Shown here: piece after piece, positions 1 through 9,109 of the stretch | Position numbering within the stretch: the stretch's first letter is position 1 | How the letters are laid out: each line of letters begins with the position of its first letter | Source of the DNA: Alteromonadaceae bacterium | Lineage (GTDB): Bacteria > Pseudomonadota > Gammaproteobacteria > Pseudomonadales > Oleiphilaceae | DNA length: 32,677 bases | Assembly (NCBI GenBank): GCA_013393545.1 | Contig: JABXHG010000580.1 | Coordinates: forward strand, 1-32,677 | Direction: 5' to 3' | Program-made: the position numbers and the translations under genes | The notes under the pieces: model-generated | The model's input: only the letters and a program-made list of their open reading frames with translations | Told to the model about the DNA's origin: nothing | Databases searched by the model: none

Positions 1-78
1 CCGAAATACCTCGGCCAGCGCCCACACGAATTACTTGGTTCACTTGTTAAAGAGCGTTGAGCTGCTGCTCAATCGAGG
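1..78 (-). other. rRNA operon leader with boxA antitermination site
   Basis: On the minus strand this is the transcribed leader just before a 16S rRNA gene that lies off the left edge. At 45-55 the minus strand reads GCTCTTTAACA, the boxA antitermination element of bacterial rrn leaders. It is followed by a stretch containing GTGTGGGCGCT, which resembles the conserved sequence just upstream of 16S in gammaproteobacteria. Known for the family: boxA loads the NusB/NusE antitermination complex, and the leader forms one side of the RNase III processing stem. The 16S gene itself is not in the window. Confidence 0.8.
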
Positions 79-84
79 CTGCGT

Positions 85-112
85 ATTCTACATGACGCCT
101 CGTTGTTGTCAA
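85..112 (-). promoter_or_regulatory. rrn promoter, promoter-proximal copy (P3)
   Basis: The minus strand shows TTGACA (107-112), a 16-bp spacer and TAGAAT (85-90), followed by a CGC-containing discriminator. An A/T-rich stretch lies upstream (about 113-135), where an UP element would sit. It is the nearest of three copies to the boxA leader, with a predicted start near 78. A GC-rich discriminator is typical of stringently controlled rRNA promoters. Confidence 0.8.
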
Positions 113-230
113 CCACTTTTTTGAAGAATTTTTTGAAGCGACTCAAGCGCCTAACAACCAAATCCTTCAAGACCAAAGTGGCCAACCTCCCGAAGAAGCC
201 GCCGTGGCTGACCCCTCAGAAGTGGTGCGC

Positions 231-258
231 ATTCTACAGCGAATTTGCACCCTGTCAA
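231..258 (-). promoter_or_regulatory. rrn promoter, middle copy (P2)
   Basis: The minus strand reads TTGACA (253-258), a 16-bp spacer and TAGAAT (231-236), then GCGCA. The layout is identical to the other two copies. The A/T-rich DNA upstream (about 262-300) fits an UP element. It lies 146 bp from the proximal copy. Confidence 0.8.
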
Positions 259-363
259 CCGCTAATTTAAAGAAAGTGAAAACTCGTTTTCTTCAAACCT
301 TTCAAGCGGTTAACTCGCTCTCAACACCTCCGGAAACCGGTGTGTGCCTCGAGCGAGATGCGC

Positions 364-391
364 ATTCTACAGACCCCTCGTTTCCTGTCAA
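364..391 (-). promoter_or_regulatory. rrn promoter, distal copy (P1)
   Basis: The minus strand reads TTGACA (386-391), a 16-bp spacer and TAGAAT (364-369), then GCGCA. An A-rich block (397-420) lies directly upstream, between the promoter and the tyrS stop codon. It lies 133 bp from the middle copy. Any read-through from tyrS would enter the rRNA operon. Confidence 0.78.
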
Positions 392-436
392 CGACTTTTG
401 AAAAAAAGTTCAAAAAGACTATTAACTGGACAGCAT

Positions 437-1639
437 TCAACCAACAACAATGACTTTGGCTATCTTCTTCTTGCCAGCCTGGATAACACACTCGTCTCCA
501 GCCACAAACATGCGATTACCTTCCAGCTGCTGCCCATCTATATAGACAGCACCGCGCTTAAGCACATCTTTGGCCGCGGCACCGTTCTTCACCAGGCCCG
601 CCAGCCGAAGTACCGTAGCGGTTGGCAATTCCGCCTGGCCATCCAATGCCACCTCAACTTCCGGCACGTTGTCCGGAATCTCGCCCAGGGCTACGCGGTT
701 GCCTGCGGATTTATGGGCACTCTTTGCCGCCTCTTCATCATGGAATCGGGTAATAAGCTCTTCGGCCAGGATCTTTTTAAAGTCCTGCGGATTAGCGCCA
801 CCTTCTACCTGAGACCGGAATTCGGCGATTTCCGCCAGCGGCCTAAAGCTCAGCAACTCAAAGTAGCGCCACAGCAGATCGTCCGGCATGGAAAGCAGCT
901 TGGTGTACATTTCACCCGGCGAGTCACTGACACCAACATAATTGCCCAAAGACTTGGACATCTTCTGAACACCATCCAGACCTTCCAGAATGGGCACCGT
1001 AATGATGGCCTGTGGCTTTTGATCATAATGCTTCTGAAGAATACGGCCCATCAACAGATTGAACTTCTGATCCGTGCCGCCAAGCTCCACGTCTGCCTCA
1101 AGGGCCACGGAGTCGTAACCCTGAACCAGAGGGTAAAGAAACTCGTGGATCGCAATCGGCTGTTCCGCTCGATAGCGCTTGGTGAAATCGTCGCGCTCAA
1201 GCATTCGAGCGACGGTGTACTGGCCAGCCAGACGAATCATGTCTGCCGCACCCAGCTTGTTCATCCAGTCGGAGTTGAACACCACGCGGGTTTTTGCCGG
1301 ATCCAGAATCTTGAACACCTGCTCTTTATAGGTGATCGCGTTTTGCTTCACCTCTTCTTCGGTCAATGGCGGACGAGTGGCGCTTTTACCAGTGGGATCC
1401 CCAATCATGCCGGTAAAATCACCAATCAGGAAAATCACCTGGTGTCCGAGATCCTGAAACTGCCGCAGCTTGTTGATCAACACGGTGTGCCCCAAATGAA
1501 GATCCGGTGCAGTGGGATCAAATCCCGCCTTGATGCGCAGCGGCCGGCCTTCTTTCAACTTCTCGACCAGATCCTCTTCAGGTATCAGCTCGTCGATACC
1601 CCGTTTGATGATCGCCAGCGCTTCATCGATAGATGCCAT
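437..1639 (-). CDS. tyrS: Tyrosine-tRNA ligase
   Basis: Charges tRNA-Tyr with tyrosine using ATP in the cytoplasm. The 400-residue protein has a class I catalytic domain with HLGH at residues 48-51 and KMSKS at 226-230, plus a C-terminal S4-like RNA-binding domain. The reading frame continues 26 codons upstream, but I place the start at the ATG at 1639. There the protein begins MASIDEALA, a GAGGG lies about 11 bases upstream, and the extra upstream residues do not look like family sequence. It is transcribed towards the rRNA operon, whose promoters begin about 45 bp past the stop codon. tyrS upstream of an rrn operon is the order I know from Pseudomonas. Confidence 0.97.
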   Translation of the reverse strand: MASIDEALAIIKRGIDELIPEEDLVEKLKEGRPLRIKAGFDPTAPDLHLGHTVLINKLRQFQDLGHQVIFLIGDFTGMIGDPTGKSATRPPLTEEEVKQNAITYKEQVFKILDPAKTRVVFNSDWMNKLGAADMIRLAGQYTVARMLERDDFTKRYRAEQPIAIHEFLYPLVQGYDSVALEADVELGGTDQKFNLLMGRILQKHYDQKPQAIITVPILEGLDGVQKMSKSLGNYVGVSDSPGEMYTKLLSMPDDLLWRYFELLSFRPLAEIAEFRSQVEGGANPQDFKKILAEELITRFHDEEAAKSAHKSAGNRVALGEIPDNVPEVEVALDGQAELPTATVLRLAGLVKNGAAAKDVLKRGAVYIDGQQLEGNRMFVAGDECVIQAGKKKIAKVIVVG

Positions 1640-1774
1640 GAACGTGTTTCCCTCGTTGTTCCCGTCAGCCTGAACCGATGCGCAAATTTGCGAAACAAGA
1701 CCGCGCACACCGGCCAACTCCAGGTAAAGTGTGAGTGGCCAGCTACTGGCCGAGCGAATAAGATAAGGCGCGGG

Positions 1775-1803
1775 ATTATAGCAGTCTCCGCCAGACTTGT
1801 TCG
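1775..1803 (-). promoter_or_regulatory. Probable tyrS promoter
   Basis: The minus strand has a perfect TATAAT at 1775-1780 and, 17 bp upstream, a weak CGAACA -35 (three of six matches). A CCGCGC discriminator follows. It lies in the 294-bp gap between divergent tyrS and the M23 peptidase, giving a 5' leader of roughly 130 nt. For the rightward peptidase I see only a weak candidate, TACAAT at 1873-1878, without a well-spaced -35. Confidence 0.45.
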
Positions 1804-1933
1804 ACCGCCAGCGCAGCCGACTGTAATGTTGAAGTCTGTCCTGAATTTGTCATATACGGTAGTCTGGTAGTCTACAATTAAACAGGTGTGTTAACCAAGT
1901 CCCACAACCTGTTGGTATATCGATCAAAAATGG

Positions 1934-3343
1934 GTGAGCCCCGTGCTTAAGAACTTTTCCAAGACACACATTACGCTGGCAGCAGCGGCCACCGCCATTA
2001 TTGGCACCGCCGTACTGATGAGCCCTAGCTCCGATGTTGAAGCCAAGCGCATGTCCTACGCCATTGAGCTGGACGGGAACGGCGCCATTCAGGCCGACCA
2101 ATTGCCGGCACTGGACGACGACGGCAAGCAACCCAGCCGGGGCTCTGATAAAGCCGAAAGCATCGACGGGCAGCCGTCAAACTCTGCAAAGGTCACCGCC
2201 AACCAGGTGCCATCAGAGCCACCCCGGCCAAAGATCGACTGGCACCAGTTTGAAATCGCCTCCGGAGACACGCTTTCCTCATTATTCAAAAAGGCCGGCT
2301 TTAATGATGGCATCATGCTGTCGGTGATCCATGGAGACGGGGATGCCGAGAAGCTGCAAAGACTGTATGCGGGCGAAACCATCCGTTTCGGCATCAACAA
2401 GGACGGCGAGCTTGCAGCTATCGAACTGCAACGCAGCCTGCTTGAGTCGTTGAAGATCAGTCGCAACGAAGAGGGCTATACCGGCGAAACGGTTATCCGC
2501 GAGCCGAAAATTCGCCCTGCATTCGCCTCCGGCGTTATTGATGGTTCGCTGTACCTGGCTGCCAAGGACGCCGGCCTGAACGATCGCCTGGCCATGGAAA
2601 TGGCGGGCATCTTCGGATGGGAAGTGGACTTCGTTTACGATGTACGCAAGGGCGACCGCTTTGAAGTCGTCTATGAAGAGCTGTATCTGGACGGCAAGAA
2701 GTTCAAAACCGGCCAGATTCTGTCCGCCCGCTTTATCAACCGTGACAGCGAGCACGTCGCTCTTCTTTATACTGACAGCCATGGTGAATCCGACTATTAC
2801 ACACCGGACGGCAAAAGCATGCGCAAGGCCTTCTTGCGGGTTCCCATTAATGCCCGGGTGTCATCTCCGTTCAACCTGCAGCGCCGTCACCCGGTTCTGG
2901 ACGTGGTTCGCCCACACGAGGGCACGGATTACGCCGCGCCTCCTGGCACTCCGATCAAGGCGGCCGGCAGTGGCCGGGTGAAATTTTCCGGCTGGAAAGG
3001 TGGTTATGGCCGCACCGTGGTTCTGCAGCATGGCGACAACATCACTACCCTCTATGCCCACATGCGGGGCATTGCCAGAGGCATCAAAAACGGCACACGA
3101 GTGAAGCAGGGCCAAACCATCGGTTATCTGGGCTCATCTGGTATGGTTACTGGTCCACACCTGCACTATGAATTCCGGGTGAAAGGCGTGGCCAAAAACT
3201 CCCGCACCGTGAAGCTGCCAGACGCAAAGCCCATTCCTTCTTCGGAAATGGCTCGCTTCAAACAGGCCACTAACCAGCGGCTGGCACAGTTCAACGTGTT
3301 CCGCGAGAACACCCAGCAACTGGCACTGGCTGAAGGCGAATGA
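1934..3343 (+). CDS. M23 family murein endopeptidase with N-terminal membrane anchor
   Basis: A periplasmic zinc peptidase of the MepM/ShyA type, expected to cut peptide cross-links in peptidoglycan and so make room for growth. In the 469-residue product, residues about 13-30 are a hydrophobic signal or anchor and about 105-155 a LysM/OapA-like segment. A middle domain follows, then a C-terminal LytM domain with zinc motifs HxxxD (H328, D332) and HLH (409-411), all intact. The start is uncertain: GTG at 1934 gives MSPVLKNF, while GTG at 1943 sits closer to a GGTGAG ribosome site and would remove three residues. The last bases overlap anmK (ATGA), so the two are probably translated together, joining wall cleavage to wall recycling. 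Confidence 0.93.
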   Translation: MSPVLKNFSKTHITLAAAATAIIGTAVLMSPSSDVEAKRMSYAIELDGNGAIQADQLPALDDDGKQPSRGSDKAESIDGQPSNSAKVTANQVPSEPPRPKIDWHQFEIASGDTLSSLFKKAGFNDGIMLSVIHGDGDAEKLQRLYAGETIRFGINKDGELAAIELQRSLLESLKISRNEEGYTGETVIREPKIRPAFASGVIDGSLYLAAKDAGLNDRLAMEMAGIFGWEVDFVYDVRKGDRFEVVYEELYLDGKKFKTGQILSARFINRDSEHVALLYTDSHGESDYYTPDGKSMRKAFLRVPINARVSSPFNLQRRHPVLDVVRPHEGTDYAAPPGTPIKAAGSGRVKFSGWKGGYGRTVVLQHGDNITTLYAHMRGIARGIKNGTRVKQGQTIGYLGSSGMVTGPHLHYEFRVKGVAKNSRTVKLPDAKPIPSSEMARFKQATNQRLAQFNVFRENTQQLALAEGE

Positions 3344-4449
3344 CACAAGCCCGCCTTTGGCTGGGCCTGATGTCCGGCACCAGCATGGATGCGGTCGACG
3401 CCGTACTGGTTCACTTTGGCGACAAGCAGCTATCGATAAAAAGCAGCCTGTCGCTGCCCTACCCGGAACAGCTGCGTTCGCGTTTGCTGAACGCCATTCG
3501 CAATCACGCCGATCCCGACGAGCTGGGTGAACTCGATACCCTGACCGGCCAGCACTTTGCCCGTGCCGCGAATCAGTTAATCGACGCCTCGGGAGTGGAG
3601 CGACACGCCATCCACGCGATTGGCAGCCATGGTCAGACCATCCGCCACCAACCCACCGGCAACGCTCCCTTTTCCCTGCAGATCGGCTGCCCGGCAACCA
3701 TTGCCGAAGCCACCGGCCTAACGACAGTCGCGGACTTCCGTCGCCGTGATCTTGCGGCCGGCGGGCAAGGTGCACCATTGGTCCCGGCTTTTCATCAATG
3801 GCTGTTCCGGTCGAACGCACAAAACCGTTGCATCCTGAACCTGGGCGGCATAGCCAACCTGACCTGGCTACCGTCGGACAGCTGTCAGGCGGTCACCGGC
3901 TTCGACACCGGTCCGGCCAATGCGCTGGTGGATGCCTGGTGCTACGACCAGACCGGCAAGCATTACGATGAGAATGGTCAGTGGGCCAGTGAAGGGCATA
4001 TCCATGAGGCATTACTCGATGATCTGCAGTCCGATGCCTACTTCGTAAAACCACCCCCCAAAAGCACGGGCAAGGAACGCTTCAACCTGGACTGGATTAA
4101 CACCCACCTGCAACGGTTTGATGAGGTGCCGGCGGAAGATGTGCAGCGAACACTTCTGCAGCTTGCCGCCAGTTCCATTGCCAGCCAACTGCCCGACCGG
4201 TCTTCCGATCTGACGGTTTACGCCTGTGGCGGTGGCACCCTCAACCCGTTATTGATGAAAGAGCTGAGCGAACAGCTGCAGCCGGCTACGCTGACTACAA
4301 CCGCAGAGATTGGTCTGGACCCGCAATGGGTGGAACCGGTGGCCTTTGCCTGGCTTGCCCGGCAAACATTGGCAGGGCTGACGGGCAACCTACCGGCGGT
4401 GACAGGGGCAAGAGGGGAACGAATACTGGGCGCCGTTTACCCGGCCTGA
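3340..4449 (+). CDS. anmK: Anhydro-N-acetylmuramic acid kinase
   Basis: Phosphorylates 1,6-anhydro-MurNAc from recycled cell wall to MurNAc-6-phosphate while opening the anhydro ring. The 369-residue protein is the usual size. Family signatures are visible: GLMSGTSMDAVD at residues 9-20, then SHGQTIRH, LNLGGIANLT and GFDTGPANALVD, which belong to the hexokinase/actin-like ATP-binding fold. Its ATG overlaps the stop of the M23 peptidase by four bases. Converges on erpA with a short gap containing a hairpin that includes the anmK stop codon. Confidence 0.96.
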   Translation: MTQARLWLGLMSGTSMDAVDAVLVHFGDKQLSIKSSLSLPYPEQLRSRLLNAIRNHADPDELGELDTLTGQHFARAANQLIDASGVERHAIHAIGSHGQTIRHQPTGNAPFSLQIGCPATIAEATGLTTVADFRRRDLAAGGQGAPLVPAFHQWLFRSNAQNRCILNLGGIANLTWLPSDSCQAVTGFDTGPANALVDAWCYDQTGKHYDENGQWASEGHIHEALLDDLQSDAYFVKPPPKSTGKERFNLDWINTHLQRFDEVPAEDVQRTLLQLAASSIASQLPDRSSDLTVYACGGGTLNPLLMKELSEQLQPATLTTTAEIGLDPQWVEPVAFAWLARQTLAGLTGNLPAVTGARGERILGAVYPA

Positions 4450-4456
4450 GGCCGGG
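4440..4456 (+). terminator. Hairpin spanning the anmK stop codon
   Basis: CCCGGCC (4440-4446) and GGCCGGG (4450-4456) form a perfect 7-bp stem whose three-base loop is the TGA stop of anmK. There is no T-run, so intrinsic termination is doubtful. It lies between convergent anmK and erpA and could act on both strands, or only protect 3' ends. Confidence 0.35.
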
Positions 4457-4468
4457 ACTTGCGGGAGA

Positions 4469-4822
4469 TTAGATAGAGAAGGAGCTGCCACAGCCACAGG
4501 TGGCCGTTGCGTTTGGATTCTGCACCACAAACTGGGAGCCCTGCAGGCCTTCCTGGTAATCAATGGTGGCGCCTACGAGGTACTGGTAGCTCATGGCGTC
4601 CACCAGCAATTTGACACCGTCTCGCTCGATCACGGTGTCGTCTTCTTCCTGGTTATCGTCGAAAGAGAAGCCGTACTGAAATCCGGAACACCCGCCGCCT
4701 GTCACAAACACCCGCAGCTTGAGGTCCGGATTGCCTTCTTCTTCCACCAGTTCTCGTACTTTGGCAACGGCGTTATCGCTGAAGAAGAACGGCGCCGCCA
4801 TTTGTTGCTGCACTACACTCAA
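4469..4822 (-). CDS. erpA: Iron-sulfur cluster insertion protein ErpA
   Basis: An A-type carrier that passes Fe-S clusters to apoproteins. In E. coli its targets include the isoprenoid enzymes IspG/IspH. The 117-residue protein has the three expected cysteines: C45 in [10 protein letters not shown], and C109 and C111 in TCGCGSSF. I place the start at TTG 4822 because a GGAGG (4829-4833) lies six bases upstream and the next ATG, eight codons in, has no ribosome site. It is last in a leftward argC-DUF6776-erpA group, 57 bp after the preceding gene. Confidence 0.96.
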   Translation of the reverse strand: MSVVQQQMAAPFFFSDNAVAKVRELVEEEGNPDLKLRVFVTGGGCSGFQYGFSFDDNQEEDDTVIERDGVKLLVDAMSYQYLVGATIDYQEGLQGSQFVVQNPNATATCGCGSSFSI

Positions 4823-4879
4823 GTTTCGCCTCCGGCAGGTTTGATCTGATGCTGATTATGGTATTCCTGACTAAAACAA

Positions 4880-5668
4880 TCAACTATTCGATTGCCCGGC
4901 CGCCAAAAGTTCAGACCATCTCCAGCTCCGATCCAATAATTTTTCTCCGCGACTGCGCGCCGTCACCTGCATGCGCACCTGAGCGGGGGTGAACCCTTCC
5001 GGCAATTTCAGGCGGCCATCGATGGCCTGGAAGTAGCGGAAACGGTATTCAATGCCGTCTTTTTCTACATTATCCGCCAGCTCGTGCAACGCCAGAGTAT
5101 CCGCACTATCAGGATGCTCTCCGGAATCGGAACCGCCTGGCTCATCAGGGCTCACTTCCGAAGCACCGGAAAAGGTAATCCGAATTCGCCCGGACAGAAA
5201 CCGGTCATTATTACCCACCTGGGTGACCATCAAAGAGTAGTGGTAAACACCAGACTCGGGTGCCGAGTTCAGGCGAAAGCTGTCCACCCGGAAGCCCTTT
5301 TCCGTTTCCGACGGCGCCATGATGCTGCGATAAAAACCAAGATCGGATTCCAGAGCAGCATTGCGTTGCTCCAGGCCGGCAATGGTGGAGCGGGCCTCGT
5401 TCAACGCCTGGCTATCGACCGCCACTTCGCTTTCGAGCCGGGCCAATTCCAGGCGAGCCTGATAATTGCGGTCCCGCAACTCCGACACTTCCCGCAACAG
5501 CCGCTCGTTATCGGATTCCTGCGCCACCAGCCGGCGCTGGGCATCCTGCAAACCGGCTCCATAACCCACCATACCGGCGGCCAACACGCCCGCCGTCAGC
5601 CACAGCACAAGCCGACGACGGTAACGGTTCAACAGGGAGCCAGAAGAAAGCGTGGCTCGGTCAGTCAC
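4880..5668 (-). CDS. Membrane-anchored coiled-coil protein (DUF6776-like)
   Basis: Function unknown. The 262-residue product starts with a short basic cytoplasmic segment and one membrane span at about residues 20-40. A long Glu/Arg/Leu-rich coiled coil follows (about 42-110), then a C-terminal domain likely to lie in the periplasm, broken by an acidic, Ser/Gly/Pro-rich linker (about 170-190). It matches the conserved protein found between argC and erpA in Pseudomonas. GTG start at 5668, with a GTGAGG about ten bases upstream that overlaps the end of argC. The single span plus coiled coil suggests a scaffold or envelope role, but this is only inference. Confidence 0.75.
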   Translation of the reverse strand: MTDRATLSSGSLLNRYRRRLVLWLTAGVLAAGMVGYGAGLQDAQRRLVAQESDNERLLREVSELRDRNYQARLELARLESEVAVDSQALNEARSTIAGLEQRNAALESDLGFYRSIMAPSETEKGFRVDSFRLNSAPESGVYHYSLMVTQVGNNDRFLSGRIRITFSGASEVSPDEPGGSDSGEHPDSADTLALHELADNVEKDGIEYRFRYFQAIDGRLKLPEGFTPAQVRMQVTARSRGEKLLDRSWRWSELLAAGQSNS

Positions 5669-5680
5669 TTTTTACAGGCC

Positions 5681-6718
5681 TCACGGCAACAGTGCCGGCG
5701 CAGTCATACCCAGGTTTTCCTCCAGCCCGAACATGATATTCATGTTCTGTACGGCCTGGCCAGCGGCCCCCTTCACCAGGTTATCGATCACCGAGGTGAC
5801 AATCACCGTATTGCTGTCTTCCTGGCGATGCAACGCCATGCGGCAGTAGTTGGCGCCCCGCACGCTGCGGGTTTCCGGATGGCTGCCCGCCGGCATTACG
5901 TCCACGAACGGCTCGCTGCGGTAACGATCTTCATAAAGGGCTTGCAAACGCTCGAAGTCGTCCGCATTAACAAGCTCGGCATAAAGAGTAGCCTCAATAC
6001 CGCGAACCATCGGCACCAGGTGCGGTACGAACGTAACGCCCACCGGCTGCCCGGCAGCGATTGCCAGCCCCTGGCGAATCTCCGGCAGATGGCGATGGCC
6101 GGAGGCACCATAGGCCTTGAAGCTTTCGCCGACTTCGCCGTGCAGCATGCCAATTTTTCCCTGACGGCCGGCGCCACTGGCCCCGGACTTGCCATCGGCA
6201 ATCAAACGGCTGGTATCCACCAGACTCGATTCCAGCATCGGCAGAAACCCCAGCTGAATAGCCGTCGGGTAGCAACCCGGATTGGCGACCAACTGCGCCT
6301 GGCGGATGGAATTGCGAGCCACCTCCGGCAAGCCATAAACCGCATTGGCCGCCCATTCAGGTGCCTCGTGAGGCATCCCGTACCAGCGCGCCCAGGTATC
6401 CAGATCCTTGAGGCGGAAATCTGCAGACAAATCCACCACCCGGACACCGGCGGCCATCAGCTCCGGCACCATACGCATGGCGACACCGTGAGGTGTGGCG
6501 AAGAACACCAGGTCGCATTCCGCCAACACAGCCGGATCCGGCTCGGAGAACGCCAGGTCGAAATAACCGCGCAAATTCGGATACATATCCGCCACCGGCA
6601 TGCCAGCTTCCGAACGGGAGGTAATACACTGCACCTGCGCTTGCGGGTGCTCGGCGAGTATGCGAAGCAGCTCAACACCGGTGTAGCCGGTGCCGCCGAC
6701 AATGCCTATTTTGATCAC
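5681..6718 (-). CDS. argC: N-acetyl-gamma-glutamyl-phosphate reductase
   Basis: Third step of arginine synthesis: reduces N-acetylglutamyl phosphate to the semialdehyde with NADPH. The 345-residue protein shows the Rossmann motif [10 protein letters not shown] at its start and the catalytic-cysteine motif NPGCYPT. The frame can be extended to a TTG at 6730. I prefer GTG at 6718 because a GGAG lies six bases before it and the protein then begins MIKIGIVGG as in the family. It leads the argC-DUF6776-erpA group, with 12 bp to the next gene. Confidence 0.96.
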   Translation of the reverse strand: MIKIGIVGGTGYTGVELLRILAEHPQAQVQCITSRSEAGMPVADMYPNLRGYFDLAFSEPDPAVLAECDLVFFATPHGVAMRMVPELMAAGVRVVDLSADFRLKDLDTWARWYGMPHEAPEWAANAVYGLPEVARNSIRQAQLVANPGCYPTAIQLGFLPMLESSLVDTSRLIADGKSGASGAGRQGKIGMLHGEVGESFKAYGASGHRHLPEIRQGLAIAAGQPVGVTFVPHLVPMVRGIEATLYAELVNADDFERLQALYEDRYRSEPFVDVMPAGSHPETRSVRGANYCRMALHRQEDSNTVIVTSVIDNLVKGAAGQAVQNMNIMFGLEENLGMTAPALLP

Positions 6719-6789
6719 TGTAATCTCCAACCTGTTTCTCAGAGGCTCCTTAATTTGAAACTAGTTTAGCATGATAAGGCAATGACTTA

Positions 6790-6817
6790 TTGCACCCTTG
6801 CGGGGCAGGGCTACAAT
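6790..6817 (+). promoter_or_regulatory. Promoter of the clcA-hemJ-thiD-thiE-hemL run
   Basis: TTGCAC (6790-6795), a 16-bp spacer and TACAAT (6812-6817) make a good sigma70 promoter. The predicted start is near 6824, about 45 bases before the preferred ATG of the ClC gene. This argues against the longer reading frame opening at 6798, which begins inside the promoter. Confidence 0.6.
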
Positions 6818-6869
6818 GGGCCGAGCACTCTCTGTAATGCCCTGCCAACGGAACCGGAAGCCCGCATTC

Positions 6870-8645
6870 ATGCGTAAAATCAGGCAACAGATCACCGAAC
6901 ACCTGATCCCCGTTTTCCGGCGCAAGCTCTCCGGAGTGGATGCCCTGCCGCAACTGGCGGTTCTGGGCCTGTTATCCGGCCTGCTGACCGGCGCGGTTAT
7001 TCTGATTTTCCGCCTGGCGATTGAATGGCCGCTGGAATATTTTCTGCCCGGCGGCAGTTCGGAGAATTTCGAACAACTGGACTTGCTGACCCGGGGATTA
7101 CTGCCCCTGGCCGGCGCGCTCGGGCTCGGCCTGCTGCTACACCGGTTGTCGGTTCATCATCGCAAGGTTGGGGTAGTGCATATCATGGAGCGGCTGAACT
7201 ACCACCAGGGCTACATTTCCTTCAAAAGCGCCATGGTTCAGTTTGTTGCCGGGGTAACCACGGTGGTTACCGGCCAGTCAGCGGGCCGCGAAGGGCCGGC
7301 GGTACATCTGGGGGCCGCGTTCTCCAGCCTGCTTGGCCAGCGCATGCGCCTGCCCAACAACAGCATCCGCACCCTGGTGGCCTGCGGCTGCGCGGCCGCC
7401 ATTTCTGCATCGTTCAACACACCCATTTCCGGTGTGATTTTCGCCATGGAAGTGGTGATGATGGAATACACCATCGCCGGCTTCACCCCGATCATTCTGG
7501 CGGCGGTCAGTGCAGCCGTGGTCACTCAGGCGGTTTACGGCTCGGAGCCAGCCTTCAGTGTACCGGCACTGACCATGAATTCGCTGCTGGAAATCCCCTG
7601 GATACTGGTTATTGCCGTGATCATTGGCATTGCCGCCGCCAGTTTCATCCACCTGGTGGATCGGATGGGCCGCTTCAGCCACCGCCCGGTACTCCTGCGC
7701 CTGACCGTTGCCGGCCTGTTGATGGTGCCCTTTGCTCTGGCCGTACCGGAAACCATGGGGGTCGGTTACGACACCGTGAGCGACACCATCCATGGCGAGC
7801 TGGGCTTCTGGCTGTTGCTGGGCGTGGGCATCGCCAAGCTGCTGGTTACCGGCCTGACCATTGGTCTGGGCATGCCCAGCGGCGTGATCGGCCCGACCAT
7901 CTTCATGGGTGCCACCATCGGCGGAGCCATGGGTCTGGTGGGTGCCCAGCTGTTCCCGGATCAAGCTTCCTCTATTGGTTTTTATGCCATGCTGGGCATG
8001 GGTGCCATGATGGGGGCCATTCTGCAGGCCCCGCTGGCGGCGCTGATGGCACTGATGGAGCTCACCCGCAACCCCAACATTATCCTGCCCGGCATGTTGA
8101 TCATCACCACCGCCAGCCTGGTGACCAGTGAAGCCTTCGGCAAGAAATCGCTGTTTCTGACCATGCTCAAGAACCAGGGCCTGAGCTACCAGAATTCTCC
8201 GGTGATCCAGGCTCTGCGCCGAGTATCGGTAGGCGCCATCATGGACCGAAGCATCATGCGCTCCGACCGGCAGCTAACCGTCGAAGAGGCCCGCAAGGCG
8301 CTTAAGGCCGAACCCAAGTGGATTCTGATCGAGGGTGAGCAGGGACCAAACGCTCTGCTACCTGCCGTGGACCTGGCCCGTTACCTGGAAGATTGCGAGA
8401 AAGAGAGCAAAGAGGAAGGCAAGGAGCCGCCCACAGAGGTAGACTTGCTGGCCATTCCGGCCAACCGGCGTGATCTGGCGCCGGTGCAATACCAGGCCAC
8501 CCTGGAGGAAGCCCTGAACGAGTTCGACACCAGCCGGGCCGAGGCACTGTATGTGCAAAGGCATGTGGCCCCGATGATCCAGCGGGTCTACGGCGTGGTA
8601 CTTAAATCCGATATCGAAAGTTACTACCAATACCGACGGAGCTGA
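6870..8645 (+). CDS. ClC family chloride channel/antiporter with C-terminal CBS pair
   Basis: Inner-membrane protein expected to move chloride, probably in exchange for protons. The 591-residue product has about 440 residues of ClC membrane helices. Filter motifs are visible: GREGP at 139-143, whose E141 corresponds to the gating glutamate of E. coli ClcA, and further on GMPSGVIGPTIFMGA. From about residue 450 two CBS-like segments follow, a regulatory module that binds adenine nucleotides in other ClCs. I start at ATG 6870 because it follows the promoter at 6790-6817. It leads a tight run of genes; hemJ begins three bases after its stop. Confidence 0.92.
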   Translation: MRKIRQQITEHLIPVFRRKLSGVDALPQLAVLGLLSGLLTGAVILIFRLAIEWPLEYFLPGGSSENFEQLDLLTRGLLPLAGALGLGLLLHRLSVHHRKVGVVHIMERLNYHQGYISFKSAMVQFVAGVTTVVTGQSAGREGPAVHLGAAFSSLLGQRMRLPNNSIRTLVACGCAAAISASFNTPISGVIFAMEVVMMEYTIAGFTPIILAAVSAAVVTQAVYGSEPAFSVPALTMNSLLEIPWILVIAVIIGIAAASFIHLVDRMGRFSHRPVLLRLTVAGLLMVPFALAVPETMGVGYDTVSDTIHGELGFWLLLGVGIAKLLVTGLTIGLGMPSGVIGPTIFMGATIGGAMGLVGAQLFPDQASSIGFYAMLGMGAMMGAILQAPLAALMALMELTRNPNIILPGMLIITTASLVTSEAFGKKSLFLTMLKNQGLSYQNSPVIQALRRVSVGAIMDRSIMRSDRQLTVEEARKALKAEPKWILIEGEQGPNALLPAVDLARYLEDCEKESKEEGKEPPTEVDLLAIPANRRDLAPVQYQATLEEALNEFDTSRAEALYVQRHVAPMIQRVYGVVLKSDIESYYQYRRS

Positions 8646-8648
8646 TAC

Positions 8649-9071
8649 ATGCTTTGGGTGAAAGCCTTCCACATTATTTCCATGGTCTGCTGGTTCGCCG
8701 GCATTTTCTATTTACCACGCCTTTTCGTGTATCACGCCGCTTGCGAAGACCAGCCTGGCCGTGATCGCTTCAAGATCATGGAACGCAAACTGTACCGGGG
8801 CATCACTACCCCTTCGATGATCGCCACCGTCATTTTTGGTGTCTGGCTGATCAGTTACAATGTCTCCGGTTATTTCAGCCAGGGCTGGCTGCACGTCAAG
8901 CTGTTACTGGTGGCGATACTGATCGTGTACCATTTCTATTGCGGTCATCTGGTGAAAGTATTCCGCGATGACCAGAATACCCGCAGCCACGTGTTCTACC
9001 GCTGGTTCAACGAATTGCCGGTGTTGATCCTGCTGGCGGTGGTTATCCTGGCGGTTGTCAGACCTTTCTGA
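8649..9071 (+). CDS. hemJ: Protoporphyrinogen IX oxidase, HemJ type
   Basis: Small inner-membrane protein that oxidises protoporphyrinogen IX to protoporphyrin IX, the next-to-last step of heme synthesis. It is unrelated to HemG and HemY. The 140-residue product is the usual length with about four membrane spans. The N-terminal WVKAFHIISMVCWFAG carries the conserved histidine (H8), and a RWFNE motif lies near the C-terminus. It sits three bases after the ClC gene and in a run that also contains hemL, an early heme gene, which supports the role. Confidence 0.92.
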   Translation: MLWVKAFHIISMVCWFAGIFYLPRLFVYHAACEDQPGRDRFKIMERKLYRGITTPSMIATVIFGVWLISYNVSGYFSQGWLHVKLLLVAILIVYHFYCGHLVKVFRDDQNTRSHVFYRWFNELPVLILLAVVILAVVRPF

Positions 9072-9085
9072 GGAGGCTCGTCATC
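9071..9085 (+). promoter_or_regulatory. Strong ribosome site pointing to an ATC start for thiD
   Basis: AGGAGG (9071-9076) stands six bases before an in-frame ATC (9083-9085). No ATG, GTG or TTG lies in the thiD frame between this site and GTG 9110, which has no ribosome site of its own. The hemJ stop overlaps the first base of this site. Translation from ATC would add the residues INKAVTRPH before the usual ThiD start. Confidence 0.5.
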
Positions 9086-9109
9086 AATAAAGCTGTTACA
9101 CGCCCCCAT

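Noticed and set aside
443..450. AACAACAA near the tyrS stop, like an Hfq/Crc motif
   Set aside because: It is on the + strand, while transcription here is leftward, so the RNA would carry TTGTTGTT.
344..1870. 508-codon open frame on the + strand opposite tyrS
   Set aside because: It is antisense to an intact, motif-bearing tyrS and shows no family features; high GC content makes such shadow frames common.
5084..6769. 561-codon open frame on the + strand opposite argC and DUF6776
   Set aside because: Composition is His/Arg/Gln-rich with no domain pattern, and it covers two real genes on the other strand.
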